Source of the DNA: Ridgeia piscesae
Taxonomy: Eukaryota > Annelida > Polychaeta > Sabellida > Siboglinidae
Reading direction: 5' to 3'
Length of the DNA stretch: 64,000 nt
Assembly: GCA_025642075.2 (NCBI GenBank)
Contig: JAODUO010000156.1
Location: forward strand, 248,001 to 312,000
Shown: positions 12,165 to 21,461 of the stretch, one piece after another
Layout: every line of letters starts with the position of its first letter
Position numbering within the stretch: position 1 is the stretch's first letter
The notes under the pieces: generated by a model
Database searches by the model: none
What the model was told of the DNA's origin: nothing
The model's input: the letters and a program-made list of their open reading frames with translations, nothing else
Position numbers and translations under genes: made by a program

Positions 12165-12384
12165 CAGTCGTTAAAATAACACGTGTGCATCCACCCACAC
12201 ACACCCCCACGCGAAGCGTAGGGATGGTGCGGGGGCCGTGACTCGCGTGCGTGTGCATGTAATAATGCATACGTCGACTAGAGAAAAGAACACAAACTCG
12301 GTATATAAGTTTTCCACGTTTTATTGTGTATAAAGAATAATATCAAATGTGTGTCCAACGGTGTGGAATACAATGATTTGGCTT

Positions 12385-12545
12385 ACGGGTAAATCAACAC
12401 CACTCCAGCGGTCCGAGCTTACGGATGAGTTAAAACCGCTCTAGCGGCTCATTGATATAGCGAAGATAATGACGACTTACGGGTAAATCAACACCATTCC
12501 AGCGGTCCGAGTTTGCGAGTGAGTTAACACCGCCCCATAGGCTCT
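12385..12545 (-). repeat. Internal inverted repeat, right copy
   Basis: Reverse-complement partner of 6,635-6,786, with two modules around CACCACTCCAGCGGTCCGAG. It sits just upstream of the polymerase start, so it may also hold the promoter for the minus-strand block. Confidence 0.85.
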
Positions 12546-12840
12546 CGTAATGATATTGATGACGTTCCATACCGAAGGCTACACATACGGTTATTTGTTT
12601 ATAAATAGGCCATAACATGAAATGAGTATATTTCGAAATATCAAAATTCTATGTATTCGCCAAAGTCGCTTTGTGAAATCTTTTGCATCAAGCAAACAAT
12701 GTCAAGCGATTATATTTCCAACACATCTCTTGGTAGTCATAGTGTTTTAAAGCATGCAACAGAGCAGAAAATTATAAGTATATGAATATATTTATACCAC
12801 AAAACCGAAATATAAACAGTCATTATCAGAACACAAACGG

Positions 12841-12928
12841 TATATATTATTATATTATATTATATTATATTATATTATATTATATTATATTATATTATAT
12901 TATATTATATTATATTATATTATATTAT
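12841..12928. repeat. TTATA pentanucleotide microsatellite
   Basis: About 17 copies of a 5-bp AT unit, within an AT-rich stretch (12,546-13,050) that otherwise shows no gene. Confidence 0.9.
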
Positions 12929-13087
12929 ACTCTGTAGTATTTGAAATACAAATACATAACACATAATAATGTGTGTATGTTTTCATGAAGTAATAAACTT
13001 CTTCTATTTATCGCATTGAGCGATATTATTTTTAAATCTAAACAGGTTTCGTTGTGTCACTGCTGACTCCACGCCGACGGAGAGAAT

Positions 13088-13588
13088 TATTTAACGATAC
13101 GTGGCATCGTGCGAATGGTAATAACTATCCCACTGCTGGGTGGTTTTCTGCTCTTCCAGCACTTTTTTCCTTGACATCCTCTCGCCATGTGGACGTCGTC
13201 CACTTGGCGAAGGTGAGTGACAAGGCCACGTCGAGCACGTCTGGCAAATGTTTAATTGTTTTGTCGCACGAGTCGGCGAGACAACCGTCCATATGTTGGA
13301 CTTGGCTGGGATGATTGATTTCACACCCAACACAAGTCGCGTGTGCCCGATGGTTGACAACGGTGATGGTGTATTGTACGATCCTGTCGTCTAAGGCGTC
13401 CAAGAGTTCTTGCTCGGTCGACGTTGGTCCGACCAATTCTCCGAGGGTGCCTGGTACGAGCTCGCTATTTGCAATTCCTCGTAATCCAGTTGTTCGGTGT
13501 TGCTCGGTGAGGAGTGGTACGAAGGAAGGTCGTCGCCGTCGTCGTTGTCGTCTTGGAACACTACATCATCGTAGTCATCATTGGACAC
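13088..13588 (-). pseudogene. Small Polinton-associated protein with Cys/His motif, frameshifted
   Basis: Acidic N-terminus (MSNDDYDDVVFQDDNDDGDD) at 13,588, then a frameshift near 13,430 into a frame with the cluster CVGCEINHPSQVQHMDGC, which looks zinc-binding. Another frameshift near 13,170 leads to a short tail rich in H and Y ending at 13,088. I recall similar CxxC...HPSQ...H...C proteins in other animal Polinton-like elements, but their function is not known to me. The arrangement with the polymerase and RPA-like ORF suggests an element gene rather than a host gene. Confidence 0.55.
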
Positions 13589-13753
13589 CGGTCATTTAGC
13601 AACGCTTCCACATGGTTATTTGATGACGACCAAGATGATGGTGGTGATGAGGCGTGGAGAACGATAACATCGTCACCATTTACCTAGGTGCATAACGAGA
13701 AAAGTTAGAATTGTGCAGACCAATTCTACATAACTTAATCGAAAATCACGTTG

Positions 13754-13933
13754 TCATTGTTGTTGTTGTTGTTGTTGTTGTCTTTCTAGTCCCGTACGAA
13801 TAAATTTCTCTAGAGCCCAACCCATAGCTTCTGTAAGTTTTTCGATTTCGGTCATACATTTCACCAGTTCGTCCAGAGTCATCGTCTCCCCTCCTTCCTC
13901 CATCACCACCACCTCTTCCACATCATCCTCCAT
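13754..13933 (-). CDS. Small acidic ORF ending in polyglutamine, 59 residues
   Basis: ATG at 13,933, stop at 13,754-13,756. It starts MEDDVEEVVVMEEGGE, then has a helical-looking segment (TLDELVKCMTEIEKL) and ends with eight glutamines encoded by a GTT/CAA run. It is on the same strand as, and between, two other small Polinton ORFs. No family recognised; it could be a chance frame. Confidence 0.35.
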   Translation of the reverse strand: MEDDVEEVVVMEEGGETMTLDELVKCMTEIEKLTEAMGWALEKFIRTGLERQQQQQQQQ

Positions 13934-14053
13934 CGTCTTGGTTTGTTCCTCTTTTTCCTAAAGTAAAATAAAGTATTTCGAGAGCCGATTGTTTTTTCTT
14001 TTCTGGTTTTGTTTTCTGGTTATTGTCAGGTTTGATTTCGGTCATCTGTTCAA

Positions 14054-14533
14054 TCAGTTCTTCCCACGGTCAGTGCCCGTATTGTCTAATTGTCGCTCGG
14101 CAGTAAACACAGTCTGGACCTCGTCACATTTTGTTTCATCTTCCATGTCTTTCTGTGTAAACATAACTTGAGCGTCTGTCAGCACGTAGTTCGGAAACTT
14201 GACTGTCTTACGGATCTTTGTTTTCATGAGGGCACCGCGGAAATTGCCCAATGCATGTAATTTAGCGGTGTCGTCAGGCAGAGCCGCGAATTCCTGAGCA
14301 CTCATACCTACAAGTTTTGTGGTCAGATCATGAAACGCCGTACACCAAAAACTTGTGTCCGACTGCGTATCTTGATTTTTTAAATTTGTGTGAAGAACAC
14401 ACATACTTGCCATCGATGTCTGGTGACAAACGCTTTCTACATATCCCGCACCCGGATATGTTAGCCGAGAAGAGGTCTTGTTAAAAGACACCCATTTTGT
14501 TAGAACGGGATAGTGCAGAGTACAAATAACCAT
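14054..14533 (-). CDS. Putative RPA-like OB-fold protein, 159 residues
   Basis: Open from the ATG at 14,533. The central block WCTAFHDLTTKLVGMSAQEF resembles the C-terminal OB-fold of the replication protein A large subunit, where a phenylalanine-rich strand is followed by a helix of the type 'ekllGmsAdEl'. The NYVLTDAQV block later looks like the last strands. If correct, it would be a single-strand DNA-binding partner of the element polymerase. No RPA zinc ribbon cysteines are obvious. The identification is by pattern only. Confidence 0.4.
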   Translation of the reverse strand: MVICTLHYPVLTKWVSFNKTSSRLTYPGAGYVESVCHQTSMASMCVLHTNLKNQDTQSDTSFWCTAFHDLTTKLVGMSAQEFAALPDDTAKLHALGNFRGALMKTKIRKTVKFPNYVLTDAQVMFTQKDMEDETKCDEVQTVFTAERQLDNTGTDRGKN

Positions 14534-15248
14534 TACCTATCTCTATGTTCAATAGAGTAGAGATCTCTATGAGGTCGGTCATTCTCGAAATACTGAAGTC
14601 GTTGAAAAGTCGAAATGCTGAGAAGTCGATTTGAAGTCTCAGAATTGGTTTGTAGAATGGTGGTAAGGAGTCGGCTTTTATACACAGTTCCCGCTCGACC
14701 TTGGTACCTCACTTGACAAACAAACGAGCCATTGAATCGCTTATCTGTAAACAACTGACTACGTCAAACTGGACGTCGAACTTTGTAAACAACTTATTAC
14801 GTGTCAGGTCAGTGGAAAGCTTTCGGCCGTCTTTCGTGATACCAGCACAATCCAAGCATCCACGTTTTGCTAGCATTGGTCCAGATAGACACATGACAAG
14901 TCACCGTCCCCACCGCGTTTGGCTACCATTGGTCGAGAGAGGCACGTTATGTATATCAAGTGCGTATAAAAGCCAATGCTTAGCATATTTCAACAAACTT
15001 ACTTCAAGACTTCGTCGATGATTTCTCAGCACCAACACCAGCACTAGCATAGCACTAGCACAAACAGACATGTCTGAACTTTATGTTTGTATATAATACC
15101 TGTTTTTAAGGTAAATGTTCTTTTTTAATGAGGAAGAATGGCGCGAGGAAAATGCATACATATACATGTATGTATTAAACCAGATCAAAGAAAGAAACAA
15201 ATAAACAGGAAATAAATATCAACCAATAATTGATCGAGAAAGTAAACC
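14534..15248. other. Right subterminal region of the Polinton, no gene seen
   Basis: About 700 bp between the last ORF and the terminal palindrome. Short frames have no recognisable motif. It may hold the promoter for the minus-strand small genes. Confidence 0.5.
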
Positions 15249-15544
15249 GGTGTGCAGTTGGTTACGCTTTTGAGGAGTCATGATCCGCCATTTTGTTTTC
15301 TGGTCACGTGACTTCAGGTTCCGGTCACGAGACTTGATGACGTCCCATCTGGTTTAGTTTCCCGCCAGGAAGAAAGTCAACCGGAAGTGACGTAATCAAG
15401 CCACAAGATCTTCATCAACCAATCACCGATCGAGAAACAAAACCAGATGGGACGTCATCAAGTCTCGTGACCGGAACCGGAAGTCACGTGACCAAAAAAA
15501 ATGGCGGATCATGACTCCTCAAAAGCGTAACCAACTGCACACCT
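15249..15544. repeat. Palindrome at the right Polinton end
   Basis: Two inverted arms, 15,249-15,360 and 15,434-15,544, separated by about 70 bp. Both arms are versions of the terminal repeat: the left arm reads in the same direction as the left TIR and the right arm is the true right TIR. Shared blocks include CGTAACCAACTGCACAC and its complement, and GACGTCATCAAGTCTCGTGAC. Confidence 0.88.
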
Positions 15545-15552
15545 ATACTACT
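15461..15552 (-). repeat. Right terminal inverted repeat
   Basis: Reverse complement of 5,036-5,131, ending CCTATACTACT at 15,552. Confidence 0.85.
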
Positions 15553-15558
15553 CACAAT
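15553..15558. repeat. Right target-site duplication, CACAAT
   Basis: Partner of CACAGT at 5,030-5,035, one mismatch. Confidence 0.75.
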
Positions 15559-15881
15559 TAACAGTCTTGCATTCTGTGTTTCAGCCGAGTACTGACCTCT
15601 TCTATTGTTGGCATCGGGTAGTACTCGCGTTTGGTTGCTCTATTAAGATCATTTGGGTCTAGGCATATACTGATCTCTCCGCTTGGTTTCTGGACAATCA
15701 CCATATTTGATACCCAGTCCGTTGCCTCTATGACTGGCGTCAATACTCCATCATTCTCTAGCTCGTCAAGTTTCTTGATGGATTAACTGTCCTTCAGCCT
15801 TTCCATGCCTTCAACAATCCGACGTGGCACCCGCATAGTTGGACGCCATCAAGAGTTGGTTGGAGGAGTCTCCTTCAGAGC
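15553..15881 (-). pseudogene. Ty3/gypsy reverse transcriptase, N-terminal part
   Basis: Minus-strand reading shows PPRRI-type region, LDELENDGVLTPVIEATDWV, VIVQKPSGEISICLDPNDLN and REYYPMPTIEEVSTRL, the classic start of a gypsy reverse transcriptase. The frame then shifts by one and continues up to the insertion point, where the next motif (VLDAKNGFW) lies at 5,030 on the far side of the Polinton. Two in-frame stops are visible upstream near 15,786 and 15,850. Gag and protease are absent beyond 15,881. Confidence 0.88.
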
Positions 15882-16030
15882 GATGACGAAATAATGTTAA
15901 ACGTATGGTACTTGCCGCTTGGGAAGATGACCTGTAAATACATGTGTTGTGTAGAGCGACGGCGAAATAATGTTTAACGTTAGGTTATGTAGCTGTTTTG
16001 GGAATGACCTGTAAATACATGTGTTGTGTT
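15878..16030. repeat. Two direct copies of a 75-bp unit
   Basis: 15,878-15,950 and 15,953-16,029 share GACCTGTAAATACATGTGTT and CGAAATAATGTT, with a variable middle. They lie at the truncated end of the gypsy remnant. Confidence 0.7.
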
Positions 16031-16060
16031 TTAATAAAAAATCTGCAACCTTTTTGGATG

Positions 16061-16335
<275 letters not shown>

Positions 16336-16470
16336 GCCATTTAAAGTTTCGACGCGATAACCTTGCCAAGTTTTTTCTTATTTGACTGAACCAATGTGCT
16401 AACTACGTAGCATTTCGTAACGTTTCACCGTTTCATTGCGTTAGACAGGTGGTGTTTTCACAAGTTTAAT

Positions 16471-16713
16471 TTCATAACATTCTATGGGAAAACTTTGACA
16501 CTTTCTATCATAAACCGAGAACCGTGGTGGCTTTTCTTACGACACACATAATTTTCCTATCCAAACCTAAACAATGAAGAAAAATCTTGGGTCGTGACGT
16601 CACTTCTTTAAAAACTGGTACCATCTAGCGGATAACTCTGACACTAGTAGTGTTAGACGCTAGCCCCATCTAGCGGACAAAACAGCCACTAATTAGGGAT
16701 CGATATAAAAAAC
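16471..16713. repeat. Dispersed repeat, copy A
   Basis: About 240 bp including CATAACATTCTATGGGAAAA, TTGGGTCGTGACGTCACTTC and CCATCTAGCGGACAAAACAG. Direct copy B is at 16,918-17,147 and a diverged copy C at 18,540-18,706. The following 150 bp (16,714-16,870) recurs at 18,140-18,290, so the full unit is at least 450 bp. Confidence 0.85.
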
Positions 16714-16917
16714 GATGGCTTCGACTACTTCCATAACATAATTTCTTGTAAAATGGCGGCTTCGGTCATAGTCACGACATACGTATTCTGTGTTTCGAGT
16801 CAAGTTTTTTCATATTTTACCATGTCGGTGTGCCAAATTTGTATCATTTCACAACTTGTCACCGTTTCACCGCGATGGCTTTGTCACAGTGACGTATTTT
16901 TCTAAATCATCTTGGTA

Positions 16918-17147
16918 ATTTCATAACATTCTATGGGAAAACTTTGGCACTTTCTATTATAAACCGTGAACCTTGGTGGTTTTTCTTACGACACACATAA
17001 TTTTCCTAACCAAATCTAAAACAATGTGGAAAAATCTTGGGTTGTGACGTCACTTCTTTTAAAACTGGTGCCTTCTAGCGGGTAACTCTGACACTACGTT
17101 AGACGCTTGCCCCATCTAGCGGACAAAACAGGCACTAATTAGGGTTT
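16918..17147. repeat. Dispersed repeat, copy B
   Basis: Direct repeat of copy A with scattered substitutions. It is interrupted after CACTAATTAGGG by the non-LTR retrotransposon fragment; the repeat resumes at about 18,135 with GTGATTAGGGTTCGATATAG. Confidence 0.85.
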
Positions 17148-17193
17148 TTCGTCTGCTGAAGATCGGGTCAGTTCTTGGTATAATCACTCCAAT

Positions 17194-18095
17194 AAACAGT
17201 GGTGGAAGATGAAGATGAGGAAATAGAACCAGTTTTCCAGGACCTACAGATCGATGATGGGCCATTCACCCTCAATGAGTACCAAAGAGCAAAAGCTCGT
17301 TGAAAGCAGGCAAGAGCTGTGGTGAGGAAGGCATAGTACCAGAAGAGCAAAAATGGGTACACATTGATGACCTGGTACTCCACATCTCTAACAAAGCCTT
17401 CATTGACCGCGAACTTCCTCTGCATTGGACAATCATCAACATCATTCCCATCCCCAAGTCTGGAGACCTCACTAAGACAGACAACTATAGAGGAATCAGC
17501 CTCAGCTCTGTGGTTGCCAAGGTGTACAACAAGATGATTCTCAACAGAATTCGCCCTAAACTTGACCCCTGGCTACGTATTAACCAGAATGGATTCAGGG
17601 AGAAGAGAACCATCACCTCACAAGCACTGGCATTCAGACGCATCATCGAAGGTGTGAATAGGAAACATCTGCCAGCTGTCAAGACGTTCATTGACTTCAA
17701 GAAGGCCTTCGATTCAATCCACCGTGGGAAACTCATGAAAATTCTTCGAGCCTATGGAATCCCAGCACGCATTGTACAGTCGATCAGTGATGTATACGAC
17801 AACACCTCGGCCAAGATCCTGACTCCTGATGGTGAGAACAGACACCTTCCCAATTCTCGCAGGTGTCCTGCAGGGTGATACCCTTGCCCCCTACCTCGTC
17901 ATTATCCGTGCTATCACGGGGAAAGAGGAACAACTTGGGTTCACAATCACCCCAGGGAAGAGCAGACGGGTCAGGCCAGTGATACAGACGGACTTCGATT
18001 TGGCAGATGACATCGCACTCGTGTCAGACACCGTCGAGAAAGCACAGGCCCTGCTGCTCAGCAGCAGATATCAGAATATGTATGGAGGATCGTGA
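17194..18095 (+). pseudogene. Non-LTR retrotransposon reverse transcriptase fragment
   Basis: Begins in one frame with an acidic stretch and FTLNEYQRAKA, then shifts near 17,296 into a long open frame (17,300-17,878). That frame has NIIPIPKSGDLTKTDNYRGI, FIDFKKAFDSIHRGKLMKIL and AYGIPARIV. A second shift near 17,860 leads to AGVLQGDTLAPYL, and then the active-site block is FDLADDIALVSDT (FADD-type, first residue changed to L). The segment between APYL and the next motif looks shortened, and the C-terminal third is missing. This is a LINE-type reverse transcriptase; I do not assign the clade. Confidence 0.85.
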
Positions 18096-18539
18096 TGTTT
18101 GGCGTGTCATCGTTGCCCGAGGAGATTCGACCAGGTGATTAGGGTTCGATATAGAAAATATGGCTTCGACAACTCCCATAACAGAATTTCTTGTAAAATG
18201 GAGGCTTCGGTCGCAGTCGTGACATACCTTTTTGTGTTTCGAGGCCATAACCTTGACAAATATTCGTATTTTACAAATGCAACGTGGTAACATTTAGCGA
18301 CTCAGCGAGATAGAAAGAGGAATCTTTTCACTTCAGACCATATTTGTATCATAACTTCTATCAAAATAGGGCTTCTGTAAAAATGTCGCATCCGGTCACG
18401 TGCAAAAATATAACTTCCATAAAAAGGATGATTCCTCTCACGTGCAAAACACAACTTCGGGAAAATGGTGGTTTCGACCACAGCCATAACATAACTTAAC
18501 GTTTTGAGGTGATAATCATGACTAGTATTCGTATTTTAC

Positions 18540-18706
18540 TAAGTCATTATCGTAACCTTCCAACCAAATCTAGAAAAAAATGTTGGTTTGTGACAAATAA
18601 TATTGCAACCTTACTACGCTAGACGTTAACCCCTTCTGGTGGATAATCCTAACACTACATTAGATGCCAGCGCCATCTAGCGGACGAAACAACCACTAAC
18701 TAGGGT
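18540..18706. repeat. Dispersed repeat, diverged copy C
   Basis: Shares GCGCCATCTAGCGGACGAAA and CTAACTAGGGTT with copies A and B. Confidence 0.65.
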
Positions 18707-18738
18707 TAGACACAGCATATATTTAGGTTAACTAAGGT

Positions 18739-18877
18739 TTGACATAGAAAAACGTTGGGGTTAACTGATCAAAAATTGCTATATTTTTGTCCGGGACAAA
18801 AACAGCAATTTTTTTTTAATTCCGCGGAGTTTGGTATCACATTTTCGATCAGTTAACCCCAATTTTTGTCTATGTCA
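18739..18877. repeat. Foldback palindrome
   Basis: Outer arms GGGGTTAACTGATC (18,755) and GATCAGTTAACCCC (18,847), extended by a GACATAG/CTATGTC match. Inside is a second inverted pair centred on TTTTTGTCCGGGACAAAAA near 18,793. It is immediately followed by the simple-repeat domain. Confidence 0.8.
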
Positions 18878-19183
18878 CACGCGGTCACACGCGGTAACAC
18901 GCGGACACACGCGGACACACGCGGGCACACGCGAACACGCGCGGTCACACGCGGTCACACACGGTCACACGCTGACACACGCGAACACACGCGGTTACAC
19001 GCGAACACACGCGAACACACGCACGCGCACGCGCACGCGCACGCGCACGCGCACGCGCACGCGCACGCGCACGCGCACACGCACACGCACGCACACACGC
19101 ACGCGCACACGCACGCACACGCACACGCACACGCACACGCACACGCACACGCACACGCACACGCACACGCACACGCACACGCG
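18875..19183. repeat. ACACGCGG / CACGCG / CACACG array
   Basis: Starts as GCGGNCACAC-type 10-bp units and grades into CACGCG then CACACG hexamers. From about 19,013 to 19,183 it is almost strictly alternating purine and pyrimidine. Confidence 0.95.
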
Positions 19184-19189
19184 TTTTTT

Positions 19190-19335
19190 CTTCAGTTTTG
19201 TCCGTTTGGTTTTTTTTTCAGTTTTGTCCGGGGTTTTTTTCGGTTTTTTTTTCAGTTTTGTCCGGGTTTTTTTCAGTTTTGTCCGGTTTCTTTCTTCAGT
19301 TTTGTCCGTTTTGTTTTTTCAGTTTTGTCCGTTTT
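19190..19335. repeat. Irregular repeats of CAGTTTTGTCCG
   Basis: Six copies of CAGTTTTGTCCG separated by T- and G-rich spacers. The core TTTTGTCCGG also forms the centre of the foldback at 18,739-18,877. Confidence 0.8.
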
Positions 19336-19380
19336 TGTTTTTTTGTAAACATAACGTGTTTGTAAACTTATTTTGTAAGT

Positions 19381-19820
19381 TTTGTTTTGTTTTGTTTCGT
19401 TTTGTTTCGTTTCGTTTCGTTTCGTTTCGTTTCGTTTCGTTTCGTTTCGTTTCGTTTCGTTTCGTTTCGTTTCGTTTCGTTTCGTTTCGTTTCGTTTCGT
19501 TTCGTTTCGTTTCGTTTCGTTTCGTTTCGTAACTGTCTGTTTCTTTTGTGTTTTGTTTTGTTTTGTTTTGTTTTGTTTTGTTTTGTTTTGTTTTGTCTTG
19601 TCTTGTCTTGTCTTGTCTTGTCTTGTCTTGTCTTGTCTTGTCTTGTCTTGTCTTGTCTTGTCTTGTCTTGTCTTGTCTTGTCTTGTCTTGTCTTGTCTTG
19701 TCTTGTTTGTAAACGTAACGTGTCTGTAAACTTACTGTTTTGTTTTGTTTTATTTGTTTGTTTGTTTGTTTGTTTGTTTGTATGTTTGTTTGTTTGTTTG
19801 TTTTGTTTTGTAAACTTACG
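19381..19820. repeat. Successive TTTCG, TTTTG, TCTTG and TTTG arrays
   Basis: (TTTCG)n about 19,395-19,530; (TTTTG)n 19,550-19,596; (TCTTG)n 19,597-19,706; (TTTG)n 19,752-19,812. Each array is nearly pure and the units differ by one base or a deletion. Confidence 0.95.
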
Positions 19821-20130
19821 GTGTCTGCTAACTTGTCGTGTCTGTAAACTTGCAGTATCTCTGAAATTGTCGTATCTGTCAACTTGCCGTGTCTGTAAAC
19901 GTGTCGTGCCTGACACACACGAACACGTACGGACACACGCGGACACACACGAACACATACCGACACACGCGGACACATACGGACAAACGCGGACACACAC
20001 GGACACACGCGGACACACACTGACACACACTGACACTGACACTGACACTGACACTGACACGGACACGGACACGGACACGGACACGGACACGGACACGGAC
20101 ACGGACACGCACGCGACAACGAACGCGCAT
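19820..20130. repeat. GTGTCTGTAAAC then GACACACGCG arrays
   Basis: 19,806-19,905 has about six copies of a 17- to 20-bp unit with TGTCTGTAAACTTG. 19,911-20,130 is GACACACGCG-type repeats grading into (GACACT)n and (GACACG)n, similar to the array at 18,875. Confidence 0.9.
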
Positions 20131-20635
20131 GCGCACGCACGCCATATGTAAGTTCCATACGTAGAGAACGTGACCTATGTGACCTACATACTGGACATGT
20201 AGTGATATCGCCATATGAATATACATGCCCAGGCTTGTCAAAATAGGGACACTACGTCACAGATACAATGTATTACATTGTATTTAATTTACTGCTAGTT
20301 GCCTAGCAATCTAATGTTGTACCGGCGAAGGTAGTAGCGGTGCCTCACTGGGTATGGAGGAGTAGGTATGTTAGTCGCATACGTAGGACCTACCTACCAG
20401 GAGAGCTGGCACACTGCATAGGGCGCTGCGTTAAGTCCTGTTTGGTATAGTTTTTAAAAAGACACAATAATTGATAACCTCCAGTTGCATTAACCCAGTT
20501 ATATAAGATAGATAGAAAACAATAACATTGCGCAAGGTGGCCTACACGAGGAACGTGAAGAAAGTGACCCAAGTGGCCTACGCGCAGAACGTAATGATGA
20601 TAATTGACCTTAACGTTGACCTTTGATCTTTGACC
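20131..20635. other. No feature seen
   Basis: Unique-looking sequence between simple-repeat blocks; no gene recognised. Confidence 0.5.
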
Positions 20636-20745
20636 TTCCACCCTCCCTCCCGTCCTCCCTTCCTCCCTTCCTCCCTTCCTCCCTTCCTCCCTTCCTCCCT
20701 TCCTCCCTTCCTCCCTTCCTCCCTCACTCCCTCCGTTCCTCCCTT
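20636..20745. repeat. CCTCCCTT polypyrimidine array
   Basis: About 12 copies of an 8-bp pyrimidine unit, fully asymmetric between strands. Confidence 0.95.
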
Positions 20746-21100
20746 CCTCCGCAACAGCCAATCACAACCCTTCTTTCTCTGCAACAGCCAATCAAAACCC
20801 TTCATCCTATTCCTCCGGAGGAATTCCACCAATTAAAATGCTCCACTGGTCCACCGCTCCAAAGCGCTCCAATATCCATTGATCAGATCCTACTATACTA
20901 CTATCGACGCCTTGTCGCGTTCACAACAGTTGACGACAGTGTGTTTTCCAGTTCGTCAGTTTCTAACTTTCTATCCAGTCCGTGTAGTGACAGACAGTCA
21001 CCAAGTAGTTTTCCCATGGAGTGAGAACAGGTCTTGGCTGACAAGTTGCCTTGGCAATGTTGGTAGAGGTTCCTTTGGGGCAGATTGTCCGGATTTCGCA

Positions 21101-21461
21101 CATGCCTGTCACATATCATGTATGGCACTTCTCATGCCCGGCACATATCATGTATGGCACTTCTCATGCCTGGCACATATCATGTATGGCACTTCTCATG
21201 CCTGGCACATATCATGTAGGGCACTTCTCATGCCTGGCACATGTCATGTATGGCACTTCTCATGCCTGGCACATATCATGTATGGCACTTCTCATGCCTG
21301 GTACATATCATGTATGGCACTTCTCATGCCCGGCACATATCATGTTTGGCACTTCTCATGCCTGACACATATCATGTATGGCACTTCTCATGCCTGGCAC
21401 ATATCATGTATGGCACTTCTCATGCCTGGCACATATCATGTATGGCACTTCTCATGCCTGG
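21101..21461. repeat. 32-bp minisatellite, about 11 copies
   Basis: Unit built from CACATATCATGTATGGCACT plus TCTCATGCCTGG, with occasional substitutions. All three forward frames stay open through it because the unit lacks stops; these are not genes. Confidence 0.95.

Larger units (their letters stand above)
5036..15552. mobile_element. Maverick/Polinton-type element nested in gypsy
   Basis: Bounded by inverted repeats starting AGTAGTATAGGTGTGC at 5,036 and ending with the complement at 15,552, inside a gypsy reverse transcriptase whose two halves abut on the outer sides. A 6-bp flank (CACAGT/CACAAT) and a start with AG fit the Polinton rule. The gene set agrees: capsid and protease on the plus strand at the left, packaging ATPase and family B DNA polymerase on the minus strand in the middle, and small ORFs at the right. 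At 10.5 kb it is shorter than typical Polintons (15-20 kb). The capsid N-terminus is missing and no integrase was found, so this is an internally deleted, inactive copy. Confidence 0.88.

Noticed and set aside
18831..20158. Frames of over 200 codons on both strands
   Set aside because: Produced by stop-free simple repeats (TTTCG, TCTTG, CACGCG); all frames are open at once.
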